Positions 16,460 to 26,107 of a stretch of DNA of 64,000 nucleotides are shown one piece after another. Every line of letters starts with the position of its first letter. Position 1 is the stretch's first letter. The stretch comes from Marinilabiliaceae bacterium UBA5488 (GTDB lineage Bacteria; Bacteroidota; Bacteroidia; Bacteroidales; Marinilabiliaceae). The stretch spans positions 149,957-213,956 of the forward strand of contig DIPM01000033.1 of the NCBI GenBank assembly GCA_002427105.1. The letters run 5' to 3'. The notes beneath the pieces are model-generated. The model was not told where the DNA came from, did not search any database, and was given only the letters and a program-made list of their open reading frames with translations. A program made the position numbers and the translations under genes.

Positions 16460-16732
16460 CTAGTTAACTGAATCAGTCAGTTCACTACCAGCTTTAAATT
16501 TAACTACTTTTTTTGCAGGAATTTTGATTTCCTTACCGGTTTGAGGATTACGACCGGTGCGGGCGCTTCTTTCAGAAACTAAGAAAGAGCCAAATCCTAC
16601 TAGTGTAACGCGATCTCCACTTTTAAGAGCGTCGGCTGTTACTTTTAAGAAAGCATCTAAAGCTTTTTTTGAATCTGCCTTGGTTAAACCAGAATCCCCG
16701 GCGATTGCGTCAATTAATTGAGCTTTGTTCAT
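16460..16732 (-). CDS. HU-type nucleoid protein
   Basis: A standard 90-residue HU/IHF-family DNA-bending protein. It has the dimerisation helices (AQLIDAIAGDSGLTKADSKKA), the conserved GFGSFLV turn and the DNA-binding arm with RTGRNPQTGKEIKIPA. It compacts DNA and assists replication and repair. The 5' leader and a near-perfect promoter at 16788-16818, plus a terminator, make it a monocistronic, probably strongly expressed gene. Confidence 0.96.
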   Translation of the reverse strand: MNKAQLIDAIAGDSGLTKADSKKALDAFLKVTADALKSGDRVTLVGFGSFLVSERSARTGRNPQTGKEIKIPAKKVVKFKAGSELTDSVN

Positions 16733-16787
16733 AATAGTTATTAAATTTTAGGGTTAAAAACTAAAATGGTTTTTAATCTTACCTTCA

Positions 16788-16818
16788 CAAATATAGAGTA
16801 TTTATAGTGTCTTCCAAA
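16788..16818 (-). promoter_or_regulatory. Promoter of the HU gene
   Basis: The minus strand has TTTG, 19 bases, TATATTTG: an exact match to the Bacteroidetes consensus. Predicted start is near 16781, giving a leader of about 50 bases. Confidence 0.75.
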
Positions 16819-16827
16819 TATACAGAC

Positions 16828-16857
16828 AAAAAAAATGCGCTAAGACCCGCATTTTTT
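16828..16857 (-). terminator. Terminator of the sulfatase-fold gene
   Basis: A 10-pair stem AAAAAATGCG/CGCATTTTTT with an eight-base loop and trailing T, about 90 bases after the stop at 16947. Confidence 0.7.
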
Positions 16858-16946
16858 CTGATACTTGCCAAAAAAGCAGATAAAAAAAATGTTAAAACTA
16901 TTTATAAGAGACTGTTTAGCATAAATCATTAAATTTTATAAACAGC

Positions 16947-18878
16947 TTAATTCGAGATTGTTAACTTATTCTCTATCATCCTATTGTTGAACTGCTGTAT
17001 AACGGCCTTCATCAAAAGCAGCTCCTGCTGTGGCTCGGGCACTTTCCCGATAAGATTATTTGCAAGCATCGGGTCTTCTTCCATATCATAGAAGGCAATT
17101 AGTCTTTTACCATCAAAATAAAGCGCCCAACCATTCATAACAAACTGGAAAGTCTCGTTAACATAATTCAAAACAAAGCGCTTATCGTCAAAACCTTCGT
17201 CAATCAGGCTGCTTCCGAAGCTGATAAATGAGCCCTCATAGCCCAGAAGATGCATTATCGTTGGGAATATATCAACCTGTTGGGCCAGTTTACTATCCAA
17301 GCCTTTCAGACCCAGAGAAGGAGCGTGAAACACGATAGGAATGGCAAATCCGTTAACATTTGTCTTGTACTCATCGAAATGCGAAGGCACACTATGATCT
17401 GCTGTAATCACGAAGATTGTATTCTCATACCATGATTCCTTGCTAACTCTTTCAAAAAAGCGCTTGAGGGCCATATCAGTATAACCCACGCACTGGTGCA
17501 GCGGAAGGTTGCCCTTGGGAAATACTCCTTCATATTGCTCAGGTACCTGAAAAGGGTGGTGCGAGGTCACTGAAAACAGGGTGCTCATAAAAGGCTGCGG
17601 AAATGAGCCCAAGGTTTCCGCGAAAAACTGAAAGAAAGGCTCGTCCCAGATACCCCAGTAGCCATCGTACTGGGAATTATCGCCAAACTCATCCATCCCC
17701 AAATAATGCTCAAATCCCAGCAGACGCGCTACAGCATCAAATCCCATGGAGCCATTTGGGGCTCCATGGAAAAAGGAGGTATGATACCCCTTTTCTGCAA
17801 GCAAACCAGGAATGCCACTAATCTTATTAGACGAGTATTGGGAAGTAACATAAGGCTGTAAAAGCGCAGGAAATGAGGCTAAAATTGATGGCATTGCATC
17901 AATAGACTTCCTTCCGTTTGCAAAGGCATTTACAAAAGTTAGCGATTCCTGCATCAATGAATCCAGAAAAGGCGTGTATCCTTTGTAATTCCCATTGTCA
18001 AGCTGAGGATTCAGAAACCCTGAATGCTCACGGTTGAAGCTCTCAAGGATTATTACAACGACGTTCATCTTTTTGAAAGTCGAATCAGGTGCAGAAAGGT
18101 TGTACTCCGGGGTATAGACTTCCTCTATCTTATCCTCAGGAAAATAATGCAAGGGTTCGAAAGATGTCTTACCTATAGTCCTTATCATGCAAAATGGTGT
18201 ATTAAGGACTATGGCCATTTCTTCAGGAGCATCAACGAACTTACCGGCATGGCTCATATTTATTGGACGTGTACTATGCCTGAATCCACCACGAATCCCG
18301 CCTACAGTGAAGCCGGAGAACAATGCAAGAAAAACCAGCGAACAAACAGCATACAACAATTTTGACCTTATCGGGAAAGGCTTAGGTGCTACACGACCGT
18401 AAAGAAAGTACAGCAACACCATCATTGCTATCCAGAACAAAAGTGCAGGCCAGTAATCTATAAGAAAACGAAACCAGAGGGTTTCCATGTTCTCTTCATT
18501 CTTGAATACCTCAAATACACTCCATGTAGTACGCTTCAGTGTAAACCGATAGTAGATAAAATCACTAACATTGGCTGCCAATCCGACCCCATTTGTAAGC
18601 ATGTATATCGACTTCAGAACTACCTGATACCATTTGCTGAACTTGAAATGGAATGGAATCAAGAATAATAACATGTAAAGCAGATTCAGGTACAGAACTG
18701 CACACAAGTCAAACATCAATCCACCTCTCAAAATTTCTATGAAGCCATCTCCATCTACATTGGGAAAGAAATCAACATTAAAAAGGTAGAATCCGATCCG
18801 GCAAATGGTAAAGGCAAGCATTACGACTACTAGTCTGTAGCTCAGGACCAGGTATTCATTCAACTGTTTAGCGGCCAT
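16947..18878 (-). CDS. LTA-synthase-like sulfatase-fold membrane enzyme
   Basis: A 643-residue protein with five N-terminal transmembrane helices (up to about residue 200) and a periplasmic alkaline-phosphatase-fold domain. The domain carries VVVIILESF (first metal ligands, near residue 276), NGRKSIDAMPSI at the nucleophile position, TSHHPF, and ITADHS (Asp-His metal pair). In Gram-positive LtaS the nucleophile is Thr in a similar GKTSD setting; here Ser takes that place. In Bacteroidetes such proteins probably transfer phosphoglycerol or phosphoethanolamine to envelope glycans or lipids rather than make teichoic acid. It forms its own unit between two terminators. Confidence 0.85.
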   Translation of the reverse strand: MAAKQLNEYLVLSYRLVVVMLAFTICRIGFYLFNVDFFPNVDGDGFIEILRGGLMFDLCAVLYLNLLYMLLFLIPFHFKFSKWYQVVLKSIYMLTNGVGLAANVSDFIYYRFTLKRTTWSVFEVFKNEENMETLWFRFLIDYWPALLFWIAMMVLLYFLYGRVAPKPFPIRSKLLYAVCSLVFLALFSGFTVGGIRGGFRHSTRPINMSHAGKFVDAPEEMAIVLNTPFCMIRTIGKTSFEPLHYFPEDKIEEVYTPEYNLSAPDSTFKKMNVVVIILESFNREHSGFLNPQLDNGNYKGYTPFLDSLMQESLTFVNAFANGRKSIDAMPSILASFPALLQPYVTSQYSSNKISGIPGLLAEKGYHTSFFHGAPNGSMGFDAVARLLGFEHYLGMDEFGDNSQYDGYWGIWDEPFFQFFAETLGSFPQPFMSTLFSVTSHHPFQVPEQYEGVFPKGNLPLHQCVGYTDMALKRFFERVSKESWYENTIFVITADHSVPSHFDEYKTNVNGFAIPIVFHAPSLGLKGLDSKLAQQVDIFPTIMHLLGYEGSFISFGSSLIDEGFDDKRFVLNYVNETFQFVMNGWALYFDGKRLIAFYDMEEDPMLANNLIGKVPEPQQELLLMKAVIQQFNNRMIENKLTISN

Positions 18879-18918
18879 CGTTAGATCTTTGATTTACAAC
18901 AGGATAAATATAAAAACA

Positions 18919-18946
18919 ATATGCTTTGCCTTGTGGCAAAGCATAT
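18919..18946 (-). terminator. Terminator of asnA
   Basis: A perfect 12-base-pair stem ATATGCTTTGCC/GGCAAAGCATAT with a four-base loop lies 27 bases after the asnA stop, followed on the minus strand by TGTTTTTA. Confidence 0.75.
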
Positions 18947-18972
18947 GCAAATATTCTAAAAATAACTGAGTA

Positions 18973-20013
18973 TTAAACCAGAAAAATATTATTCTTACTA
19001 CAGACTTCTCTCATTTCTTCCGGCCATATACTAGCCTGTATCTCGCCTATATGCGCCTTACGAAGGAAAAACATACATAGGCGCGACTGCCCGATTCCAC
19101 CTCCTATGCTTGGTGGCAATTCGCCATTTAAGAGTCGCTTATGAAACATAAGCTGAGAGCGCTGCTCTTCTCCCCTCTCACGAAGTTGCTTAGCCAATAC
19201 CTCCGCGTCAACTCTTATTCCCATAGACGATATTTCAAAGGCTCGTCCCAGAATGGGATTCCACAATAGGATGTCGCCATTAAGTCCTATATGACCATTC
19301 TCCGTGGGCGTACTCCAATCGTCATAATCAGGCGCGCGTCCATCGTGAGCTTCGCCGTTAGACATTATCCCGCCTATCCCAATAATAAAAACAGCACCAT
19401 GCTTGCGCACTATCGCGTCTTCCCGTTCTTTTGAACTTAGGTGGGGATACAAATCATAAAGATCCTGTGCATGAATAAAGGTAATCTCTTCGGGTAAAAT
19501 TGGGCGAATCTGAGGATATTTCTCATAAACAACAAACTCGGTACGCTTCATTACCTCATAAATGCCGCTCACAACTTTTTTCAGATAATCCAGGTTGCGT
19601 TCCTTAACAGTGACATGTCGTTCCCAGTCCCACTGATCAACATAGATGGAGTGAGTATTATCCAAATCTTCGTCGGGGCGGATTGCATTCATATCAGTGT
19701 ATATACCAAAGCCGGGCTCTATGTCATAATCAGCAAGCATCATGCGCTTCCATTTGGCAAGACTGTGAACAACCTCTACTTCCCTGTCGCCCATTCCCCG
19801 TACGGGAAAGGTAACCGGGCGCTCCGTGCCGTTCAAGTCGTCGTTAAGACCTGTGCCCTTTAAAACAAAGAGAGGAGCAGTTACCCGCCGCAGTCTAAGC
19901 TCCGCAGACAAAAACGTTTGGAAGGAATCTTTTATTATTGTTATCGCATGCTCCGTCTGCTTTAAATCGAGAGGCGACTTATAATCTTTGGGTAAATACA
20001 ACAAATCAACCAT
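18973..20013 (-). CDS. asnA: Aspartate-ammonia ligase
   Basis: A 346-residue AsnA, making asparagine from aspartate, ammonia and ATP. It is related to class II aminoacyl-tRNA synthetases. The N-terminal ALFVLKGTGLNDDLNG-like stretch, the VHSLAKWKRMML motif, the central YVDQWDWE and the C-terminal GGGIGQSRLCMFFL (the ATP-binding motif 3) are all present. Length is normal. It has its own consensus promoter (20063-20093) and terminator. The neighbouring carbamoyltransferase gene is in the same direction but has a separate spacer of 140 bases. Confidence 0.96.
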   Translation of the reverse strand: MVDLLYLPKDYKSPLDLKQTEHAITIIKDSFQTFLSAELRLRRVTAPLFVLKGTGLNDDLNGTERPVTFPVRGMGDREVEVVHSLAKWKRMMLADYDIEPGFGIYTDMNAIRPDEDLDNTHSIYVDQWDWERHVTVKERNLDYLKKVVSGIYEVMKRTEFVVYEKYPQIRPILPEEITFIHAQDLYDLYPHLSSKEREDAIVRKHGAVFIIGIGGIMSNGEAHDGRAPDYDDWSTPTENGHIGLNGDILLWNPILGRAFEISSMGIRVDAEVLAKQLRERGEEQRSQLMFHKRLLNGELPPSIGGGIGQSRLCMFFLRKAHIGEIQASIWPEEMREVCSKNNIFLV

Positions 20014-20062
20014 GGTTCTGATATGATAACAAAATAGGCAATTAATATATTGAATTAATATG

Positions 20063-20093
20063 CAAAAGTAGCCTCATTAAACTTCAAATCAAA
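20063..20093 (-). promoter_or_regulatory. Promoter of asnA
   Basis: The minus strand has TTTG (20093-20090), 19 bases, TACTTTTG (20070-20063), an exact consensus. Predicted start is near 20056. Confidence 0.75.
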
Positions 20094-20153
20094 ATTAAAA
20101 CCGCAATAAATCATTGAAATCATCACTATAACAGGCCAAATTGAATAAAACAT

Positions 20154-21155
20154 TTACTTTTTAACTTTTCCCAGAGTTGCAAGCATCACAGCCTTAATTG
20201 TGTGTAATCTATTCTCTGCCTGATCAAATACCAGTGAAGCTTCCGATTCGAAAACCTCATTGCTAACCTCCACGCCATTAATGCCGAAGTTGCGGAATAT
20301 ACTCTCTCCTATGTCAGTATCCCTGTCGTGGTATGCAGGAAGGCAATGCAGGAATTTTGCATCTTTACCGGCAAGCATCATAAGCTTGCTGTCAACACGA
20401 TAGGGGTTTAGCAGCCTAATCCTTTCCTGCCATACATTCTCAGGCTCACCCATCGACACCCAAACATCCGTGTATATAAAATCAGCTCCCTTCACCCCCT
20501 CTTCAAGGCTAGAACTTATGCTTATCTTAGCTCCCGATTCCGCGGCCTTTGTCCTGCATAGCTTTACCAGGTCTTTATCAGGCTGGAGGGATTGCGGGCC
20601 TACCATCCTAATATCCATACCCATCAAGGCTGCACCCGAAAGAAGGGAGTTTGCCACATTATTACGTGCATCGCCCAAATAGGCAAATGAAACTTGATTT
20701 AAGGCTTTGTTGCAATGCTCCTTAATCGTCATAAAATCGGCCAATACTTGTGTAGGATGATGCTGATCAGTCAGACCGTTCCAGACGGGTACTCCGGCAT
20801 ATTTTGCCAAAGTCTCTACCGTTTCATGACTATAGCCCCGATATTCAATGGCATCAAACATCCTGCCCAAAACCCTGGCAGTGTCTTTAATCGACTCTTT
20901 ATGCCCGATTTGCGTCTCGGCGGGACTCAGATAAATGGCATTTCCACCCATATCGTAGGCAGCCACCTCAAAAGCGCATCGCGTTCTGGTTGAACTCTTT
21001 TCAAAAATCAAGGCAATATTTTTGCCTTTCAAATATTTTTTAACTTTGCCCTTCTTTTTTTGCTTTTTTAGTCTAAGTGCAAGATTAAGAAGATAGTCGA
21101 TTTCAGAAGAGCTGAAATCCAACAAGGTCAAAAAGTTTCTATTGAAAAGCATCAT
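20154..21155 (-). CDS. Ornithine carbamoyltransferase
   Basis: A 333-residue transcarbamylase. The carbamoyl phosphate site STRTR (residues 55-59), HPTQ (133-136) and HCLP (270-273) are present. The ornithine-specific SMG motif with its Asp (DVWVSMG, 230-236) marks a true ornithine enzyme. Many Bacteroidetes instead carry acetyl- or succinyl-ornithine carbamoyltransferases in arginine synthesis, so this could serve either synthesis or arginine breakdown (arcB). No other arg or arc gene is adjacent, so direction cannot be settled. A second start at 21152 is possible. Confidence 0.93.
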   Translation of the reverse strand: MMLFNRNFLTLLDFSSSEIDYLLNLALRLKKQKKKGKVKKYLKGKNIALIFEKSSTRTRCAFEVAAYDMGGNAIYLSPAETQIGHKESIKDTARVLGRMFDAIEYRGYSHETVETLAKYAGVPVWNGLTDQHHPTQVLADFMTIKEHCNKALNQVSFAYLGDARNNVANSLLSGAALMGMDIRMVGPQSLQPDKDLVKLCRTKAAESGAKISISSSLEEGVKGADFIYTDVWVSMGEPENVWQERIRLLNPYRVDSKLMMLAGKDAKFLHCLPAYHDRDTDIGESIFRNFGINGVEVSNEVFESEASLVFDQAENRLHTIKAVMLATLGKVKK

Positions 21156-21371
21156 AAATTCATCTTTAAAAATAAGGGAACTAAAATAGATTATTTTTGA
21201 CAGACTGACACTTTAAAGAGATTAAATATAACAAAAAGATAAGCGGCAGAAAGTAAAAGTTAGCTATCTTCGCTTTCTGCGCAATATAATTATAAGTGAC
21301 ATCAGAAATCACTAACAGTAAGCCTAAATACACTCTGGATAATTATCTTAAACCTAGTATAACAAAGTATT

Positions 21372-22085
21372 ATGACTAAGGAAAACCCTATAAGACTAGT
21401 GATATTATTGCTGTTTATACCTTTTGCTTTCAACAGCTGCACAAATACAAGAGAAAAAGCAGCAGTTCCGGGCATAACCGAAGGAGCGATAGCATATCAA
21501 ATCTCTTATCCGCAAAATCTTAGCTCCAATCCATTGTCTTTCCTCTTTCCGACAGAGATGATAATCTATTTTGAAGGACCCAACCAGAAGGCACAGTTTA
21601 AGAATAATCTTTCCTTATACAATCTGGAGTTTATTCATAACAGCAAGTATGACAGCGTTTTTACTCTCCTTAAAATATTGGAAAAGAAGGTTTATGCTCC
21701 TTCGGGCAATAACTCGAATATTTTCCTTTTCAACGGAGCGAATGCCAACAATCTAAAATTTAACAAAGACTCGCTAAGAAACATTGCAGGCTTTGATTGT
21801 TTGCAGGCCATATATACACCCGACAAACCCGGATTGCCTCATATGACAATATGGTACACAAACCAGATAGGCATTGAAAAACCTAACAGAAACACGCCCT
21901 TTGAAGTAATCCCGGGCTTAATGCTTGAGTTTGAAATTTTATATCAGAACGTGGTGTTCCATCTTAAGGCTAGCTCGGTTACTAATGATTCCCTCCCCGA
22001 AGGTTTCTTTGAAATTCCGCCCAATTATGAGCGCACAACCATGTTGGAGGTCGAGTCTCTTATTAAATCGGTTATTTCCTACTAA
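21372..22085 (+). CDS. Predicted lipoprotein of unknown function
   Basis: A 237-residue protein with a lipoprotein signal peptide ending FNSC (Cys22). The mature part begins with a segment like TEGAIAYQISYP and continues with MIIYFEGPNQKAQF, FNKDSLRNIAGFDCLQAIY and IWYTNQIG. This pattern (a beta-rich chain of strands, 'secreted protein with GLPGLI or DUF4412-like repeats') is common in Bacteroidetes outer-membrane-linked lipoproteins, but I do not recognise the exact family. It lies upstream of ftsK, with an ftsK promoter in between, so it is likely a separate unit. Confidence 0.7.
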   Translation: MTKENPIRLVILLLFIPFAFNSCTNTREKAAVPGITEGAIAYQISYPQNLSSNPLSFLFPTEMIIYFEGPNQKAQFKNNLSLYNLEFIHNSKYDSVFTLLKILEKKVYAPSGNNSNIFLFNGANANNLKFNKDSLRNIAGFDCLQAIYTPDKPGLPHMTIWYTNQIGIEKPNRNTPFEVIPGLMLEFEILYQNVVFHLKASSVTNDSLPEGFFEIPPNYERTTMLEVESLIKSVISY

Positions 22086-22158
22086 TTTACATTCCGCTAA
22101 ATCAAATAACTGTGGATAACTTTCCGTTATAATCTTCTGTAAAGGTCGGGTCATTTGC

Positions 22159-22166
22159 TATTTTTG
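22159..22166 (+). promoter_or_regulatory. Probable -7 element of the ftsK promoter
   Basis: TATTTTTG matches the Bacteroidetes -7 element and lies 29 bases before the ATG at 22195. The -33 region is weak. Confidence 0.4.
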
Positions 22167-22194
22167 TAAGTTGACCGCATAATAGCTATTAAAT

Positions 22195-24600
22195 ATGAGC
22201 GCAAAGCAGAAGAAATCAGCCGGCAAATCGGGTAAGAGAAGTAGCAAAAAGCCGTTTAAATCAATAGCTGAGAGTTTTAAAGATTATAAGCTCCGCTTTA
22301 TCTTTGGACTCTTAACGATTGCCATATCACTGTATCTGACCCTGGCTTACTTATCATTTTTCCAATCAGGATACGCAGATCGAAGCAAGTTTGACCTGCC
22401 ATTTTCTGACCTTATCGCCGACTCTTCTATAAAGGTAGAGAATATTACCGGGAAACTTGGGGCATGGCTGGCCGACACCTTTATTAACGACTGGTTCGGA
22501 ATAGCATCATTCTCAATAGTATTTATCCTGTTCATTTGGGGGCTAAGAATGTTGGGAGCGCGCGTTTTACCATTGGGAAAAACAATCTTTCATTCGGCCT
22601 TGATTACTATTTGGCTGTCTGTTACCATGGGGTTCTTCTTCCTCCATTCTACTGATGATAAGTACCTTTTAATGGGAGGAGCCCATGGACTACATGTAAG
22701 CCAATGGCTTAAATCGTCTATCGGCTGGATAGGAACCCTTTTTCTGATTATTGTCAGCCTTATCTCCTACTTAGCTTTGGTCTTTGATGATTTCGTTCCT
22801 TTTGTTAAGAGGAAAACAGGCATAGGCGCAAATACAGATGCAATAAAAGACGAAAAGCTTGTTGCAAGTAAGGATATCGAAGCTGAAAATTTTGATAAGA
22901 AAATAGCCCTGGCAGGGGAAAAACCATCAGATGCAAACCAGGAGGAGCCCAAAGCTCCCTCAGATGCTTCGCCTAAACCTCCAAAAAGCTTCAACACCAA
23001 GAGCGATGAGCAACCCGACACCCAGTTAGAGCTTAAGATTGAAAAGGCCGCGACAGAGGAAATGGCTCATAATTTAGAAAATATGCCGGCAGGTGATTAT
23101 GACCCTACCCTGGACCTGTCTTCTTACAAAATGCCAGCTTTCGATTTGCTTGACGATCACCAGACAGGTAATTCGCAGGTTACCGAAGAGGAGCTTATCT
23201 ATTATAAAAACAGGATTGTTAAGACTCTTGAAGACTACAAGATTAATATTAAAAGCATTAAGGCTACAGTTGGCCCTACCGTTACCCTTTACGAAATTGT
23301 GCCCATGCCGGGTATCAGAATCTCAAAAATCAAGTCGCTTGAGGATGATATAGCTCTATCCTTGTCGGCTTTGGGTATTCGTATTATTGCCCCTATTCCC
23401 GGGAAAGGAACCATTGGTATTGAGGTTCCCAATTCAGAACCGGAAATAGTATCGATGAAGAGTATTATTACCTCCAAAAAATTTCAAAACTCTAAATATG
23501 AGTTGCCCGTGGCTCTGGGTAAGACTATTTCTAACGAGACCTTTGTGTTTGACCTGACTAAGGCACCTCACTTGCTGGTGGCCGGAGCCACAGGACAAGG
23601 GAAGTCTGTAGGCCTGAATGCGATAATAACTTCATTGCTCTACAAGAAGCATCCTTCGCAACTCAAGTTTGTTCTGGTTGACCCCAAAAAAGTAGAGCTC
23701 AATATTTACAGTAAGATAGAACGGCACTATCTTGCCAAATTGCCTGATGAAGAAGAGCCGATTATTACCGATGTTCAGCGTGTTGTCAACACGCTTCACT
23801 CGCTTACAATTGAGATGGAGGATCGCTATGATCTTCTAAAAAAGGCTCATACCAGAAATATTAAGGAGTATAACCACAAATTTACCAAGCGAGAGCTCAA
23901 TCCCGAAAAGGGGCATCGTTTTCTTCCGTATATCGTTGTGATAATAGACGAATTTGCCGATCTTATTATGACTGCCGGCAAAGAGGTTGAGCTTCCTATT
24001 GCCCGTATAGCGCAGCTTGCCCGCGCCGTTGGTATTCACATGATTATTGCGACCCAGCGACCATCTACAAATATCATCACAGGAGTAATTAAAGCCAACT
24101 TCCCGACGCGAATAGCCTTTAAAGTAGCTTCAATGATAGACAGCCGCACCATTCTTGATTCACCGGGAGCCAACCACCTTATAGGTCGCGGTGATATGCT
24201 TATCTCCCAGGGAAGCGATTTGGTACGCGTGCAATGCGCATTTGTAGATACTCCCGAAGTGGAAAAAATCAACGACTTTATTGGCTCCCAACGCGGCTAT
24301 CCAACGGCATTATTGCTACCTGAATATATTGGCGAAAATGCAAGTCAGGAGCCCGGAGAGGTTGATCTTTCCAAACGCGACGCGATGTTCGAGGAAGCTG
24401 CCAGAGTTGTGGTGCTTAACCAATCGGGCTCAACTTCGCTTATTCAGCGGCGCTTCTCGATAGGATATAACAGAGCCGGCAGGATAATCGACCAGCTCGA
24501 AGCAGCCGGTATTGTGGGTCCCTTTGAAGGCAGCAAGGCCCGGCAGGTGCTAATATCAGACGAGCTGGAGCTGGAAAGGATATTCGAGAGCCTCCGTTGA
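22195..24600 (+). CDS. ftsK: DNA translocase FtsK
   Basis: An 801-residue FtsK/SpoIIIE protein. Four N-terminal transmembrane helices (about residues 33-55, 100-125, 132-150 and 176-196) anchor it at the septum. An acidic and Pro-rich linker (210-300) follows, then the alpha/beta motor with Walker A GATGQGKS (464-471) and Walker B IIDEFADL (near 583), and the C-terminal winged-helix gamma domain (about 735-801, RRFSIGYNRAGRIID) that reads polar KOPS sequences. It pumps chromosome dimers through the closing septum and activates XerCD. The shorter linker compared with E. coli is typical for Bacteroidetes. Confidence 0.96.
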   Translation: MSAKQKKSAGKSGKRSSKKPFKSIAESFKDYKLRFIFGLLTIAISLYLTLAYLSFFQSGYADRSKFDLPFSDLIADSSIKVENITGKLGAWLADTFINDWFGIASFSIVFILFIWGLRMLGARVLPLGKTIFHSALITIWLSVTMGFFFLHSTDDKYLLMGGAHGLHVSQWLKSSIGWIGTLFLIIVSLISYLALVFDDFVPFVKRKTGIGANTDAIKDEKLVASKDIEAENFDKKIALAGEKPSDANQEEPKAPSDASPKPPKSFNTKSDEQPDTQLELKIEKAATEEMAHNLENMPAGDYDPTLDLSSYKMPAFDLLDDHQTGNSQVTEEELIYYKNRIVKTLEDYKINIKSIKATVGPTVTLYEIVPMPGIRISKIKSLEDDIALSLSALGIRIIAPIPGKGTIGIEVPNSEPEIVSMKSIITSKKFQNSKYELPVALGKTISNETFVFDLTKAPHLLVAGATGQGKSVGLNAIITSLLYKKHPSQLKFVLVDPKKVELNIYSKIERHYLAKLPDEEEPIITDVQRVVNTLHSLTIEMEDRYDLLKKAHTRNIKEYNHKFTKRELNPEKGHRFLPYIVVIIDEFADLIMTAGKEVELPIARIAQLARAVGIHMIIATQRPSTNIITGVIKANFPTRIAFKVASMIDSRTILDSPGANHLIGRGDMLISQGSDLVRVQCAFVDTPEVEKINDFIGSQRGYPTALLLPEYIGENASQEPGEVDLSKRDAMFEEAARVVVLNQSGSTSLIQRRFSIGYNRAGRIIDQLEAAGIVGPFEGSKARQVLISDELELERIFESLR

Positions 24601-24691
24601 AAGTGGAACGGTTATTGCGTTAGTCTAAAGTGATTCAGCTTTGTTTTAACTGTTTCTAAAAGTAAATCAATTAGCTTACAAATATTTAGCC

Positions 24692-25342
24692 ATGAAAAAA
24701 TTGATAATTGCAGCCGCCATATTAGCCATTTCACTAGCTTCGGCAGCTCAAAGTCCGGAAGTTATAAAGGCCGGGGATATTCTTGACAGAGTTTCTGCCA
24801 AGACAAAAAGCTATACCAGCATTAAAGCTGAGTTCTCGTTTACCATGGAGAATCTTCAGATTCAGGAAAGCGATACTTACGAAGGCTCGATATTAATCAA
24901 AGGCAATAAATATAAAGCTTCCGTTATGGGTGCCGACACCTATTTCGATGGCAAGACGATGTGGATGCACCTTAAGGATGCCAACGAGGTCAATATCTCG
25001 GATGCCGATATGATGGATGATGAATCTCTTGACCCTGCTAGTATTTTTACTATCTACGAGAAGGATTTTCGCTATATGCACGCCGGTGAAACAAAGATTA
25101 ACGGAAAGGTGGCCGATATAATCGACCTTTTCCCGGAAGCCAGGGATAAATCATTTTCGCGTATTAAGCTCTTTATCTATCGTGACAATCTTCATTTCGC
25201 CAAAATTATCCAAATAGGTAAGGATGGAAATAACTATATTATCGATATCAAAAAGATGGAGACCAACATTCTTGCCGACGACACTATGTTTGTTTTTGAC
25301 AGCACCAAACATCCAGGAGTAGAAGTGATTGACCTTAGATAG
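24692..25342 (+). CDS. LolA-like outer-membrane lipoprotein carrier
   Basis: A 216-residue periplasmic protein with a clear signal peptide (MKKLIIAAAILAISLASAAQ). The mature protein has the half-barrel pattern of LolA: SAKTKSYTSIKAEFSFTME, EGSILIKGNKYKA, FDGKTMWMHL and the strand-rich end IDIKKMETN. LolA carries lipoproteins from the inner to the outer membrane. It follows ftsK by 91 bases and is likely co-transcribed, an arrangement also seen in other bacteria where lolA follows ftsK. Confidence 0.85.
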   Translation: MKKLIIAAAILAISLASAAQSPEVIKAGDILDRVSAKTKSYTSIKAEFSFTMENLQIQESDTYEGSILIKGNKYKASVMGADTYFDGKTMWMHLKDANEVNISDADMMDDESLDPASIFTIYEKDFRYMHAGETKINGKVADIIDLFPEARDKSFSRIKLFIYRDNLHFAKIIQIGKDGNNYIIDIKKMETNILADDTMFVFDSTKHPGVEVIDLR

Positions 25343-25402
25343 GAGTTATTCCCAATCCTCACTCCCGGAACATCAAACTCTCAAAACTCCAAACATTAAA
25401 AC

Positions 25403-26053
25403 TTAAAAGTAGGCCTCGGCATGGATGTTCCGGTAGTCTATTCCCTTTGCCTCAAGTATTTGATAGGCCTCATTGATCATTTTTCTGTTTCCGCACAGAT
25501 AAATGTGTTTATATGGAGACAAATCATGCTCCTCAAGCCACCGGGTTACGCGCCCATAATAATCACCATCATCCTTGCGCGAGGTACATAAGGTAAGCTT
25601 ATCTCCATAATATTCCCTGTCGCAACCTTCGGCAAGCTCAGTTACCCCATGCAAAAGATGGTAATCAATATCAGGAAATGATTGAAGAAAACAGTGATAT
25701 GGAGCTACCCCGGTACCGGTAGCAACAAAAAGCTGCTTTTTTGCACCTGCATCAGCCAGACCAAAATATCCCAGAGCTGCCTCGACCATAAGCTCATCGC
25801 CTTCTTTAAGCTCGCGTAGCTTTGGAGATACCCAACCATCAATAACTTCTTTTACCAATATTTCTAAAAAGGGCTCATCAACTCCGCTGTAAACAGAATA
25901 TTCACGAGTATAACCGGAACCGTGAATTCCAACGTTAACATGTTGCCCGGCACTAAAAACCAGACATTTTCTTTCAAAGCGCAGTATGAATACTGTGGGT
26001 GTGATGTTGCTTAGCGAAATTACTCTATGAATTTTATATTCTGCTCTATTCAT
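25403..26053 (-). CDS. Ferredoxin-NADP reductase-like FAD protein
   Basis: A 216-residue two-domain flavoprotein. The FAD domain has the RxYS motif (REYSVYSG, near residue 45), and the NAD(P) domain has GTGVAPYHCF (around 115) and the C-terminal YLCGNRKMI. The short length and absence of an iron-sulphur domain fit stand-alone ferredoxin/flavodoxin-NADP reductases. It follows the transporter gene at 26108 on the same strand by 54 bases and may share its transcript. The physiological electron partner is unknown. Confidence 0.82.
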   Translation of the reverse strand: MNRAEYKIHRVISLSNITPTVFILRFERKCLVFSAGQHVNVGIHGSGYTREYSVYSGVDEPFLEILVKEVIDGWVSPKLRELKEGDELMVEAALGYFGLADAGAKKQLFVATGTGVAPYHCFLQSFPDIDYHLLHGVTELAEGCDREYYGDKLTLCTSRKDDGDYYGRVTRWLEEHDLSPYKHIYLCGNRKMINEAYQILEAKGIDYRNIHAEAYF

Positions 26054-26107
26054 GCCCGAGGTAGTTTGTATCTTTCAAAGAGAAGAACACAGCTCAGCAC
26101 GCTTTGT

